Part shown: in pieces, positions 1 through 10,200 of the stretch
Layout: every line of letters starts with the position of its first letter
Numbering within the stretch: the first letter of the stretch is position 1
Assembly: GCA_020724265.1 (NCBI GenBank)
Contig: DYHH01000005.1
Span: 76,650 to 140,649 of the forward strand
Source: Melioribacter roseus
GTDB lineage: Bacteria; Bacteroidota; Ignavibacteria; Ignavibacteriales; Melioribacteraceae
Length of the DNA: 64,000 bases
Direction: 5' to 3'
Translations under genes and position numbers: made by a program
The notes under the pieces: model-generated
What the model saw: the letters and a program-made list of their open reading frames with translations, nothing else
Told to the model about the DNA's origin: nothing
The model's database searches: none

Positions 1-895
1 CTACTGCTACCGAATCCGGCTCTAAGTTCTCACCTTTTACCCATAAACTGATACGGATTTTGTCACCGGCTGTTACTTCATTCAGTTTATATCTGCCAGT
101 CCCTACAAATCCGTCTCTTGTGCCTTCAGGTATGTCGAACTTCAATGAGTAATTCCCGTGATAGGATTCTTCATCGGTTATTATTGTATTCTCATAGCCT
201 GCCGTTAATTGTCCGTCATTGCCGCCTATCGGGGGTAACCAGTAGAACCAACCTGTAGGTACTCCTACTTGTGTATTCCAGTTCTGACCTGCCCAACCTT
301 CTCTACCTACAAATACAAAGTTATCTGCCCATACTGTACCTACTGCATCTTTACCTCCTACAAACCGGATTATTGTTGTATATGAATCCTCCGGTAATAT
401 TACTTCTCCTATCGCTGTACTATCGGTTATCCAGCCTCCGCTATTTGCCGTACTTTGATCCAACTCGAATTTCTTCTCGCCTATCAATGTGCCGTTCTCT
501 CTATAGAAACTGTAATTTACATACCACTTCGCATCTTCATTTGCCGGATTTGTGTTTACTCCTTCGGTTCTATAGCTTACTCCCATATTGATATCTACAT
601 CTTTATAATGCAGCGGCGACCACAAGTCTGCCATGTTCTCTGATTCCCACATCGCTGCTTCACCTGTGGCATTCTTTGTGATCTTTAAGCTTCTTCCCAT
701 CGAGATAAATTGATCGGTTGCCCAACTTAATGTTGCTCCGCCAGGTTCTGAGCCCTTCGTCCAATAGGATGGTAAGTCTTGTTCGAAACTACCGACTTCA
801 TTAATTCCACTTTGCGCATAAACCGATAATGTGCCGGTGATTAGGATTATTAAAAATCCATGTGCCCACTTAAATGTTTTGAAAAATTTAAGCAT
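1..895 (-). CDS. Secreted protein, N-terminal part (cut by window edge)
   Basis: The reading frame is open from an ATG at 895 down to base 1, giving about 298 residues with no stop. It begins with a signal peptide (basic MLKFFKTFKWAHG, hydrophobic FLIILITGTLSV, then YAQ). The mature part is rich in Trp, Gly and Asp and contains phrases such as SLKITKNATGEAAMW and SLKFDIPEGTRDG, which look like two successive beta-sandwich carbohydrate-binding-type domains; this is a fold impression only. The start overlaps the dehydrogenase stop by one base (TAATG), so the two are translationally coupled in one operon behind a LacI regulator. A sugar-related role is inferred from context. The C-terminus, where a T9SS sorting domain would lie, is outside the window. 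Confidence 0.8.
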   Translation of the reverse strand, partial: MLKFFKTFKWAHGFLIILITGTLSVYAQSGINEVGSFEQDLPSYWTKGSEPGGATLSWATDQFISMGRSLKITKNATGEAAMWESENMADLWSPLHYKDVDINMGVSYRTEGVNTNPANEDAKWYVNYSFYRENGTLIGEKKFELDQSTANSGGWITDSTAIGEVILPEDSYTTIIRFVGGKDAVGTVWADNFVFVGREGWAGQNWNTQVGVPTGWFYWLPPIGGNDGQLTAGYENTIITDEESYHGNYSLKFDIPEGTRDGFVGTGRYKLNEVTAGDKIRISLWVKGENLEPDSVAV

Positions 896-1920
896 TACTC
901 CTCCTTGTTTTTGTTTGTTACTTGACTCTTGATAATACGGGTATGATCTACTCTATTAAAAATATCTTTGATATCCTTTAATTGAATTTTGCTTGTAGGA
1001 ATACCGTTAAGATTAATTCTACCGGAGACAAGCAATTTTACAGCAGCATCAAAAGTAAACGGATTTAAAAAAGAATTGTGAATTTTGATTTCGTTACGAA
1101 ATAATTCTTGAAGGTTTAATTCTATTACTTCATCTTTAGCGGCTAAACCAAATACGACAATAGTTCCTCCTTTAGCAATAAGCTTTAACGATAGCTCAAC
1201 AGTTTCGCTTTTTCCAACACATTCAATTGCAACATCAGTACCGCCGTCATTGTAATCGATAATGGATTTAACTAAATTTTTATCGTCAGGAGAAAATGCA
1301 ATATCGACACCAAGCTTTAATCCAATTTGCTTTCTTGATTCAATAGGTTCAACAAGAATTATTTTAGCAGCTCCGGATAATTTTACCAACTGTACCATTA
1401 ATAAACCAATTGAGCCGCCACCTATTATTGTAACTGTATCGCCCGGTTTAATTTCTGCTTGTTCAATTCCTCTTAAACAACAAGAAAGAGGTTCAGCAAA
1501 TGCTGCGATTGAAAGATCAAAATTATTCGGCAATAAATATATTTGAGAAGTTGGTACAATCACGTATTCAGCAAAACCACCATCTACTGTAACACCAAGC
1601 GCTTGATGATTTTCACAAAACTGCACCTTTCCTTTTCTACAGTATCTACATTTACCGCAATAGATATTCGGGTCGACTGCAACTTTGTCACCAATCTGAA
1701 AATCATTTACGTTGTGACCTTTATCTGTAATAACGCCGGAAAATTCGTGGCCTAGAATAACAGGGATGTTTGCATGCGCTTTTCCTGATATGATATGATG
1801 ATCCGTACCACAAACCCCGCAATAATTAACTTCAATAAGAACTTCTCCATTGTCTAATTTTCGAAGTGGGTATTCTGCTAACTCAAATTGATTCACGCCA
1901 TTATAAACGGCAGCTAACAT
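895..1920 (-). CDS. Zinc-dependent medium-chain alcohol/polyol dehydrogenase
   Basis: 341 residues, the usual length for the threonine/sorbitol dehydrogenase branch of zinc MDR enzymes. Catalytic zinc ligands are visible as Cys37 in GVCGTDHH and His58-Glu59 in LGHEF. The structural zinc site is the four-cysteine cluster Cys88, Cys91, Cys94 and Cys102. The Rossmann nucleotide-binding turn is IIGGGSIGLLM near residue 167. The enzyme should oxidise a secondary alcohol or polyol with NAD(P)+ in the cytoplasm; the substrate cannot be read from sequence. It starts 7 bases after the LacI gene and overlaps the next gene by one base, so it is probably the catabolic enzyme of a LacI-controlled sugar or sugar-alcohol operon. 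Confidence 0.9.
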   Translation of the reverse strand: MLAAVYNGVNQFELAEYPLRKLDNGEVLIEVNYCGVCGTDHHIISGKAHANIPVILGHEFSGVITDKGHNVNDFQIGDKVAVDPNIYCGKCRYCRKGKVQFCENHQALGVTVDGGFAEYVIVPTSQIYLLPNNFDLSIAAFAEPLSCCLRGIEQAEIKPGDTVTIIGGGSIGLLMVQLVKLSGAAKIILVEPIESRKQIGLKLGVDIAFSPDDKNLVKSIIDYNDGGTDVAIECVGKSETVELSLKLIAKGGTIVVFGLAAKDEVIELNLQELFRNEIKIHNSFLNPFTFDAAVKLLVSGRINLNGIPTSKIQLKDIKDIFNRVDHTRIIKSQVTNKNKEE

Positions 1921-1927
1921 ATATTAT

Positions 1928-2944
1928 TCACAATTTTTTTGTCGATTTGCGAATTATTAATTCAACCGGTACAAGGATTTTCTTACCATTGGTATTTTTG
2001 TTCTTCAAAACTTCCATCATTAATCTAAATGCTTCGGTTCCTAAATCAATTTTGGGAACTCTAATTGTTGTTAATGGAGGATCGAGCAATAAATCAACTT
2101 CAACGTCATCGAAGCCAATAATCGAAACATCTTGCGGAACACTGTATCCGTTATCTTTTAGAAAGTGCATAGCCCCAATTGCCATTGCGTCGTTACAAGC
2201 AAATACAGCTGTTATATATTTATTCTTCTTGAATAATGTTTTAGCAGCATCATAACCATTTTGCCTATCGGGATAAGGAGAAGTAGTATGGATATATTTA
2301 TCATTATGCTTAATGCCAGCATTCTCTAGTGCTCTTGAGTACCCCATCAGCCGGTTATAAATACTCGGATGTTGAATATCACCACCTATAAAAGCAATAT
2401 TTTTATGTCCATTTTCTATGAGATGATTTGTTGCGAGGATTCCCCCTTGAATGTTATCTATCAATACCACAGGATATTCTTCATTATCGAGAACATAATC
2501 AACAAAAATTAAAGGAAGTTTATACTTAGCGATCCTATCAATCAGGATATGCGGCACCTTTCCGGCAATAATTACACCATCCACACTTCGGTCAAGAATA
2601 AATCTTGGTAAAGGATCATTCTCGCTATAATCGGAAGCTACCGTAGTCAAGAGAATATAAAATCCACTATCTCTTGCTTCAAACTCAGTTCCTAAAAATA
2701 TTCTTGTATAAAATGGTTCGGTACGTAAAAAGTGATCATCGGTCAAAATGAATCCAATGTTCCCTGTTTTTTGTGATACTAAATCGCGAGCAGATTTTGA
2801 GGGATGATAGTCGAGTTGCTTAATGACCTTCAGAACCTTCTTTTTTGTTTCGGGTGAGATACGATTGTTATTATGAATGACTAAAGATACAGTCGCGATG
2901 GAAACTTTCGCCTTTAAAGCAACATCTTTTATGGTAGCTGCCAT
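1928..2944 (-). CDS. LacI-family transcriptional regulator
   Basis: 338 residues. The N-terminal helix-turn-helix (IKDVALKAKVSIATVSLV, residues 5-22) and hinge helix (LDYHPSKSARDL) are typical of LacI/GalR. The periplasmic-binding-protein-like sensor domain follows, with IGFILTDD at its start, GVIIAGKVP, and the family phrase ISIIGFDDVEVD-like (VSIIGFDD) near residue 280. It should bind a sugar-type effector and repress its own operon, since a perfect palindrome sits 10 bases upstream of the start codon. First gene of the regulator-dehydrogenase-secreted protein operon. Confidence 0.93.
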   Translation of the reverse strand: MAATIKDVALKAKVSIATVSLVIHNNNRISPETKKKVLKVIKQLDYHPSKSARDLVSQKTGNIGFILTDDHFLRTEPFYTRIFLGTEFEARDSGFYILLTTVASDYSENDPLPRFILDRSVDGVIIAGKVPHILIDRIAKYKLPLIFVDYVLDNEEYPVVLIDNIQGGILATNHLIENGHKNIAFIGGDIQHPSIYNRLMGYSRALENAGIKHNDKYIHTTSPYPDRQNGYDAAKTLFKKNKYITAVFACNDAMAIGAMHFLKDNGYSVPQDVSIIGFDDVEVDLLLDPPLTTIRVPKIDLGTEAFRLMMEVLKNKNTNGKKILVPVELIIRKSTKKL

Positions 2945-2954
2945 TCAATTTCTC

Positions 2955-2970
2955 AGTTAAACGTTTAACT
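2955..2970. promoter_or_regulatory. Perfect 16-bp palindrome, probable LacI-type operator
   Basis: AGTTAAACGTTTAACT is a perfect inverted repeat with the central CG usual in LacI-family operators. It lies 10 bases upstream of the LacI ATG (2944), which suits autoregulation. No binding data; inference from symmetry and position. Confidence 0.7.
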
Positions 2971-3053
2971 TGATTTCAATATAATTATGCTGATACTTTT
3001 TGTCAAGTAAATAACGCATGCACAATCAAAGGATATTGAGATATAAAATTTCA

Positions 3054-3075
3054 TTTAATCGGTTAAACGATTTAA
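3054..3075. promoter_or_regulatory. Imperfect 22-bp palindrome, possible second operator
   Basis: A 22-base segment beginning TTTAATCGG and ending CGATTTAA matches its own complement at 9 of 11 pairs. It contains the same TTAAAC word as the site at 2955-2970 and is centred about 102 bases from it, close to ten helical turns, so looping between two sites is possible. Weaker than the first site. Confidence 0.4.
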
Positions 3076-3210
3076 TGATTTCTGAATTGTCTAATACTTT
3101 TATAAATTATTCATTCAATTGAATTCAACTCTCGAATGATATTTTTTAGTAGTATATTGGCAATAAATCAATTAGCAGCATATCTTCTAAATCATATTAG
3201 TGAAAAAAAA

Positions 3211-3507
3211 ATGAGAATATTAGCCATGTCTTACGACAATCCCAATATTTGTTGGGATGGTAAAGAGGATGTCCTAAGAAAAGAAGCCGAATTCGTTTGG
3301 AGGTTGAATCAAAGAGATATTATTCGAGATATTTGGTTTACAGAGCCCAATAAAGATGCTGTTTTAATTTTGGAATGCGATTCATTAAATCAAGCAAAAG
3401 AAATAATTAATGAATTCCCATTAGTCAAGGACGGATTAATTTCCTTTAATATCTTGCAGATTATTCCTTATGACGGATTTGAAAGACTCTTTGCTAAGTT
3501 AGGTTAA
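3211..3507 (+). CDS. Small dimeric alpha/beta-barrel protein (YCII / muconolactone-isomerase-like)
   Basis: About 98 residues from the ATG at 3211. An upstream in-frame ATG at 3136 would add 25 residues of unrelated, hydrophobic sequence and is less likely. The body reads as a ferredoxin-like repeat: a strand with MRILAMSYDN, a helix containing EAEFVWRLNQRDIIRDIWF, a strand AVLILECDS, the helix LNQAKEIINEFPLV, and a final strand ending IIPYDGFERLF. This layout resembles small YCII/muconolactone-isomerase-like stand-alone proteins. Such proteins often have no known substrate, and I cannot assign one. It stands alone between the LacI operon control region and the methyltransferase gene. Confidence 0.65.
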   Translation: MRILAMSYDNPNICWDGKEDVLRKEAEFVWRLNQRDIIRDIWFTEPNKDAVLILECDSLNQAKEIINEFPLVKDGLISFNILQIIPYDGFERLFAKLG

Positions 3508-3644
3508 TGAAAATGTATATTCAAAAAATTGTCTTGGGTTTTCTCTTTAAACAATAATTGATTTCTTTTTCCCTTTGGTAAGATTCCATAATTGTTATAT
3601 TTAGAAATGATTACCTAATTCATTTTCAATAATGTAAAAAAAAT

Positions 3645-4334
3645 ATGACAAGATTTTTTTTAATTCTAATTCTTCTCACTTTTTCAAACTTTCTAGTTGC
3701 TCAGGATGTGTTTGAAAAAGCAAGAACCAGTATGGTTAACGGGCAAATAAAATCACGCGGTATAAAGGATGAAAATACTCTTAAGGCATTTATGAATGTT
3801 GAAAGACATAAATTTGTACCGGATCGATTAATTAATTCTTCATACAGCGACAGACCTCTTCCAATTGGTTACGGACAAACAATTTCGCAACCGTACATTG
3901 TTGCTTACATGACTGAAATTATTCAACCAAAACCAACCGATAAAGTATTAGAGATTGGAACCGGTTCAGGATACCAAGCTGCAATATTGGCTGAAATAAT
4001 CGAGCAGGTTTATACAATTGAAATAATTCCGCAATTAGCCGAGTCTGCCGGTGATTTATTAAAGGAACTTGGTTATAAAAATATATCCGTTAAACAAGGT
4101 GACGGTTACTTCGGATGGGAAGAACATGCCCCATTTGATGCGATTATTGTTACGGCAGCCGCAGAACATATTCCTCCACCTTTAATTGAACAACTTAAAG
4201 ACGGCGGAAAAATGATTATACCGGTCGGCTCTCCATTCTTAACGCAACAATTAATGTTAGTTGAAAAAGATAACGAAAAAATTAAAACAAAAAGTATGAT
4301 GCCGGTTCGTTTTGTTCCTTTTACAAGAGAATAA
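3645..4334 (+). CDS. pcm: Exported protein-L-isoaspartate O-methyltransferase
   Basis: 229 residues. The core is a clear PIMT: the helix phrase RGIKDENTLKAFMNVERHKFVP, the loop GYGQTISQPYIVAYM, and the SAM-binding motif VLEIGTGSGYQAAIL. The enzyme methylates isoaspartyl residues in damaged proteins so that they can revert to aspartate. Unlike the cytosolic copy at 57802-58440, it begins with a hydrophobic signal peptide (RFFLILILLTFSNFLVAQ), so it is predicted to act in the periplasm or to be lipid-independent and secreted. The membrane protein 47 bases downstream also has a SAM-type fold and may be co-transcribed. How SAM would be supplied outside the cytoplasm is unclear. Confidence 0.9.
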   Translation: MTRFFLILILLTFSNFLVAQDVFEKARTSMVNGQIKSRGIKDENTLKAFMNVERHKFVPDRLINSSYSDRPLPIGYGQTISQPYIVAYMTEIIQPKPTDKVLEIGTGSGYQAAILAEIIEQVYTIEIIPQLAESAGDLLKELGYKNISVKQGDGYFGWEEHAPFDAIIVTAAAEHIPPPLIEQLKDGGKMIIPVGSPFLTQQLMLVEKDNEKIKTKSMMPVRFVPFTRE

Positions 4335-4381
4335 TTTTTTAATGATTCAGTTTAACAAAAGGTTCATTTCAATAGATAGTA

Positions 4382-6763
4382 ATGAATATAAAACTCTACT
4401 TTTCAATCTCACTAACCTCCGCAGCAGTTATAGCCTTCCAAATTACATTAATGCAGATATTATCGATTACACAGTGGAATCATTTTGCATTTATGATTAT
4501 CTCACTTGCATTACTTGGTTTTGGAACAGCCGGAACGGTATTATCTATATTTAAAAATTGGTTTGTCGAATATAGATCAACTATAATTCCTCTCACAATG
4601 ATACTTACCGGCATTTTTATTTTGTTGTCGGTACCCTTATCACAAACGGATTTTGCAAGGTTTGATACCTTTTTATTATTTGCCGAAACATCACATATTT
4701 TCAAAATAGTTTTTACATACATTATATTTTTCATTCCATTCTTTTTTGCCGGTTTAGCTATCGGTTTAATTTATGTTTCATATGCCGAATCAATTGGTAA
4801 GTTATATTTTTCTGATTTACTTGGTGCTGGTATTGGCGGGCTCGGGGTTGTAATTTTATTTTGGTTTATGTATTCGGCTTTTTTTCCAATTGTTATTTCT
4901 ATACTCCCGATTGCGGCTGGAGTTATACAGATTAGAAAGGATAAAAAACTACTCCCTTTTATAGCCGTTTCACTTTGGGCTTTTATAATTATAGTAAGTC
5001 TTATTTATCCAATTGGAATAAAAAGTTCTCAGTATAAAAGTATAAGTAAGACACTGAACTTACCGGATGCTGAAATAGAGCTTGAGAAAAACAGTCCGTT
5101 CGGTTTTATACAAGTTGTTAAGTCAAATTTAATTAGACACGCACCGGGATTAAGTTTAACATACACAAATGAAATACCAGTTAGAAAGGCTGTCTTCAAT
5201 AACGGCGACTGGTTCGGGCCGATAATTTCGCGAGATACAAACTATTCTAACTTTGTATTGAATTATACAATCGATGAGTTGGTTTATAGATTGGCGGAGA
5301 AAAATAATATTTTAATATTGGACTCAAGAACAGGTAAAGATATTATTCATGCACTTACTCACAATGCGGGAATAATTCGTGCAGTTGAATCAAACATCGC
5401 AATCAATTCCCTATTATATAATGAGCTGGCTGACGAAACCGATTCGATTTATTATAAAAAGAATGTTGATGTATTTGAAATTTCTTCACGTACTTTTCTT
5501 AATACCGATTCTAATTTCTATGATATTATCTTATTACCACCGATCGGTTCATTCGGCGGCTCCTCAGGTACTCAGGCAATTAAGGAAGATTTCCTATTTA
5601 CAGTTGAATCATTCAACTTAATGTTTGGCCGCTTAAAAGAAAACGGTTTTATTCAAGTAACCTGCTGGATGGATTATCCATTTAGAAATCCATTAAGAAT
5701 ATTAGCTACCATTATTGAAGCTCTCGAGTTATCCGGAATCAATAATGTCGAGGAACATATTGTATCTATTAGAAGCTGGAGCAGTATTTCGTTTCTTATA
5801 AAGAAAAAAGAATTGAATAATTCCGATATAGAAGCGGTTAGAAATTTTTGCAATGAAATGAATTTTGATACCGTTGTTCTACCGGGTATCTCCCTTGAAG
5901 ATAGAACACAGTTTAATCAACTTCAAGATGAAAAATTCTTTTCATATATCGACAGTATTTTATCTAAAGGAAGAGAAGATTTTTTAAAAGAATATAGCTT
6001 TAGAATTTTTCCGCCGACTGATAACAATCCATACTTTTCTCAATTTCTTAAATGGGAAAACATACCCGACTTGCAGTATTTCTTCGGTACCGGTGCAATT
6101 CCGTTTTTTGAATTAGGTTACTTAATTGTATTGTTAACATTTTTTCAAATTGCATTAATATCGATAATTCTTGTAATCCTTCCGTTATTCAAATTAGGTT
6201 GGCAGGGGGCTAATAAATTATGGACGGTTTTATATTTCTCCGGGTTAGGTGCAGGTTATATGCTAATTGAAATTGCACTCATTCAAAAATTTGTTTTGTA
6301 TTTCGGCAATCCGATTTATTCTGCTGCGGCAGTGATTAGCTTTATGTTAATATGTTCCGGTATGGGGAGTTATATTTCATCATTTGTAAATAATAAATCA
6401 AAAGGAATAACTAGTTCCGTTTTAATCATTATTTTTTTACTAATCACTTATACGGTTGCCTTAAATCCTTTACTTCAAAATAGCATTCATTATTCAACAG
6501 TTATTAAAGGATTAATATCATTCGTTTTGATAGGTCTCCCGGCATTTGTAATGGGATTCCCTTTCCCAACCGGGATAAATAAATTAAGCGAGAACAATAA
6601 ACAGCAAATTCCATGGGCGTGGGGAATCAATGCATGTTTCTCGGTTATAAGTGCCGTACTTGCAATCGTAATTGCGGTTGAGTTTGGTTTTGATGCTGTC
6701 TTTTTTACAGCCGTTCTCGCATATTGTGTTACTTTAATTTCCACAATTCTTTTTGGAAGATAA
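4382..6763 (+). CDS. Polytopic membrane protein with spermidine-synthase-like (SAM-type) domain
   Basis: 793 residues. The N-terminal 200 or so hold about six membrane helices (starting ISLTSAAVIAFQITLMQIL). A soluble middle domain (about 230-530) has a Rossmann-like region with ILILDSRTGKDIIHALTHN and IIRAVESN, as in spermidine-synthase-like membrane proteins. The C-terminal 200 residues hold further helices with GAGYMLIEIALIQKFVLYFGNP, typical of this MFS-like fused family. The glycine-rich SAM loop is degenerate (DSRTGKD rather than GxGxG), so enzyme activity is uncertain. Members of the family occur widely without assigned function. It follows the exported PIMT closely on the same strand. 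Confidence 0.75.
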   Translation: MNIKLYFSISLTSAAVIAFQITLMQILSITQWNHFAFMIISLALLGFGTAGTVLSIFKNWFVEYRSTIIPLTMILTGIFILLSVPLSQTDFARFDTFLLFAETSHIFKIVFTYIIFFIPFFFAGLAIGLIYVSYAESIGKLYFSDLLGAGIGGLGVVILFWFMYSAFFPIVISILPIAAGVIQIRKDKKLLPFIAVSLWAFIIIVSLIYPIGIKSSQYKSISKTLNLPDAEIELEKNSPFGFIQVVKSNLIRHAPGLSLTYTNEIPVRKAVFNNGDWFGPIISRDTNYSNFVLNYTIDELVYRLAEKNNILILDSRTGKDIIHALTHNAGIIRAVESNIAINSLLYNELADETDSIYYKKNVDVFEISSRTFLNTDSNFYDIILLPPIGSFGGSSGTQAIKEDFLFTVESFNLMFGRLKENGFIQVTCWMDYPFRNPLRILATIIEALELSGINNVEEHIVSIRSWSSISFLIKKKELNNSDIEAVRNFCNEMNFDTVVLPGISLEDRTQFNQLQDEKFFSYIDSILSKGREDFLKEYSFRIFPPTDNNPYFSQFLKWENIPDLQYFFGTGAIPFFELGYLIVLLTFFQIALISIILVILPLFKLGWQGANKLWTVLYFSGLGAGYMLIEIALIQKFVLYFGNPIYSAAAVISFMLICSGMGSYISSFVNNKSKGITSSVLIIIFLLITYTVALNPLLQNSIHYSTVIKGLISFVLIGLPAFVMGFPFPTGINKLSENNKQQIPWAWGINACFSVISAVLAIVIAVEFGFDAVFFTAVLAYCVTLISTILFGR

Positions 6764-7238
6764 TATTTCAGTTAAAATTTGATCCACTACACATGAAAAG
6801 CCGTTTTAAGTTTTATAAACGAGTGTGAAAATTGACCAATAAAATATAAACCCAACAATATTCCTTTTACTGTTTTTCCTAAACGAACAATTTTGTTTTC
6901 ATAGAACAATTAATCAGTTTAAAACATTCATAACTCATTCCATTTTCATTACTTTCGGTATACTAATTAAGTGATCCTCCTCCTTAAAGGATCAATAATT
7001 ATATTCCATTTCAAGTCAACAAAATATTTTTGGAGTTGTGCTCTTAGTCAATTAAAGTCCTTTTTTAATGATTTTTTAGATAAAATTCTCTATCTTCTTA
7101 TTAAGATACATTTATCTTTATATTCATATATTTTACTAAAAATCAATAAACCTTTACCAAATTATTATTAGCATGATATAAAGAAACTCCATAAAAACCG
7201 ATTGCAATCCGTTATCAATTTATATTTACGGAGTGTTT
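6764..7238. other. AT-rich intergenic region with one small hairpin
   Basis: No convincing gene. A 7-bp inverted repeat (TGATCCT at 6972-6978 with AGGATCA at 6988-6994) encloses a loop reading CCTCCTTAA, which matches the anti-Shine-Dalgarno end of 16S rRNA. No U-tract follows. A 66-codon frame across this stretch is low-complexity and has no support. The 3' end contains the ribosome site of the sensor kinase. Confidence 0.4.
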
Positions 7239-10200
7239 ATGAAAAGTGGATTTAACTTAACAATTCTTAAAAGATCCCACATAATTTTGTTAATAATTGC
7301 AATCAGCTCCCTCACAATATTATCCGGTTACTTCTATTTAAATAATGAATCACAAGAAATTCGAACAAAAAAGTACAATGAACTAAAAGCCATTGCGGAA
7401 ATAAAGGTTGGACAACTTGTTGATTGGAAAAAGGAACGAACTTCGGAAGCTTATTTCTTTTCGGAAAACATGACCTACAAAAAAAATATTGAAGATTTAT
7501 TAAATTCAAAAAACAATAATGCAGTTGAGTCATTAACAAAAGGACTTTCTCATATTAAAACTACTCATGGTTATGAAAATATTTTTATTACATCGAACGA
7601 CAATAGCATTATTTTCACTTTAGACAAAGAATTAGAAAAAATAGATTCAGTTACAAAAAGTTTTATACAACTTTCTTTAAACAGCAATTCAGTAATTTTT
7701 TCAGATTTTTACATTTGTAAATTAAGTAACAAACCACATCTGGATATAATAGCACCGGTAAGAAATGGCAACGGAACCAATATTGCAGCGATGGTTTTTC
7801 GAATTGACCCGGGAACTTTTCTTTATCCTCTAATTCAATCGTGGCCGTTACCAAGCGAAACCGCAGAAACGTTTCTTGTAAGAAAAGACGGTGATGACGT
7901 ATTGTTTCTTAATGAACTTAGAGATCAAAAGGAAACCGCACTTAAATTAAGAATTCCGTTAACTCAATCGCTACATCCATCTGTTAAAGCTGTTCTTGGC
8001 TATACGGGAGTATATGAAGGATTTGATTACAGGAATATTGAAGTACTTGCTTATATCAGTCCAGTTGAAGATACAAACTGGTATATGATAGCAAAAGTTA
8101 ATGCTAGTGAAATCTTATCTGAATTAACTACAAGAACTACTCTAACAATCATACTTATTATATTCATTGTATTGTTAGTTATTGCGGTGCTTTGGTTAAT
8201 ATACAGTTCCAAACAGCGTAATATTTTCAGAACTTTATATGAATCACAAGAAGAATTTAAAACTACTTTATACAGCATAGGTGATGCCGTAATAACAACA
8301 AATTCAAAAGGAAAAATAAAATATCTCAATCCCGTAGCAGAAGAACTCACAGGCTGGGATGAAAAATCTGCATACGGAAAGAATTTGGAAGAAGTTTTTA
8401 AAATTATTAATGAAGATTCACGAGAGAAGGTAGAAAACCCGGTAGAGAAAGTCTTGCGCGAAGGTATGATTGTTGGTCTTGCAAATCATACATTATTAAT
8501 TTCAAAAAGCGGGAAAGAAATTCCGATTGCAGACAGCGGTGCACCAATTAAAAATGAGAATAATAATGTAGTTGGTGTTGTATTAGTATTTAGAGACCAA
8601 ACTCAAGAAAGAGAATCATTTAATAAAATAAAAGAAAGCGAAGAAAAATATCGCTATCTATTTGAAAATAATCCCCAGCCGATGTGGATATTTGATCTTC
8701 AAACTCAAGTATTTCTTGAAGTTAATAAAGCAGCTATTGAACACTATGGATATACTAGGGAAGAATTCCTCAATATGAAAGTGAAAGATATACGTCCAAC
8801 CTATAATAAACCTTTTGCCTTGGAAGATGTGGAGGTAACTCCGAGAGGATATAATCCTAATAATGAATGGCCTCATGTAAAGAAAAACGGTGAAATAATT
8901 TATGTAGAACTAACATCACATTCTATTACATTCAATGACCGTCCGGCAAGACATGTTTTAATTAAAGATGTCACGGATAATAAATTAGCAAGGGAAAAAA
9001 TACTGCATAATAATTATTTAATGAAATACATTATTGAACACGACCCGAATGCTATAGCAGTTCATGACAAGGAACTTAATTACCTTTATGTAAGTGATAG
9101 GTATATGAAAGATTATAATATTGAGGGACAAGATATAATCGGGAAACATCATTATGAAATTTTCCCCGAAATACCGGATAGGTGGAAGGAAGTTCATAAG
9201 AGAGCTTTAGCCGGAGAACTATTAAGTTCAGATAACGATATTTTTATTCGAGCCGACGGATCTATCGATTACACTCGATGGGAATGCAGACCATGGTTCG
9301 AAGCAGACGGAACTATCGGCGGAATTATTTTATATACTGAAGTAATTACTAACTTAGTAAAAATGCAAAGAGAAAAAACACTGTATTTGGATGTAATTGA
9401 TAAGAGTCTGAATGAAATTCATATTTTCGATTCCGATACATACAGATTTCAATGGGTAAATCAAGGTGCCCTTAAAAACCTTGGTTACTCTTTGGAAGAA
9501 ATTAAGAATCTTACTCCTTTAGATATAAAACCCGAGTTTAATAAGGAATTTTTCTCAGAATTAGTCAAACCCCTATTAACAGGCAAAGAAGAAAAGATAG
9601 TATTTGAAACAATACATAAAAGAGCCGACGGTACTCAATATCCTGTTGAGATTCATCTACAACTTCATCAACATGATGAGAAAAAATTATTTCTTGCAAT
9701 AATAAATGATTTAACAATTAGAAAAGAAGCTGAAAAGGATTTAAAAGAGAGTGAAGAAAAATTTCGCAAGTTGGTTCAATCTACAGATGATGTAATTTTT
9801 ACTTTAGATAAAGACCAGCGTCACACCGGAGTATATGGTCAATGGCTTGCTAAAAACAATTTATCCGATAATATGTTTATTGGGAAAACAACTGAAGAGA
9901 TTTTTGGAAAAGACGCTGCTGCTATCCATAAACAAAATAATATGAAGGCATTAAAAGGCGAATTTGTTGTTTATGAATGGAATTCAATGAGAAATAATAA
10001 AACCGAATATTTTCAGACCTCTCTTTCACCTCTTCGAGAAGACAACGGCATCGTTTACGGTATAGTTGGTATCGGTCGAAATATAACTAAACTCAAAGAA
10101 CTGGAAGAATCACTTAAAACCAGTGATAAAATCTTCAACCACTCAATTGATATGCTTTGTATTGCCGGTTATGATGGTTATTTCAAAGTTCTGAATCCCG

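Noticed and set aside
6971-7171. 66-codon plus-strand frame
   Set aside because: Low-complexity hydrophobic peptide starting at a GTG inside a hairpin; no ribosome site or domain.
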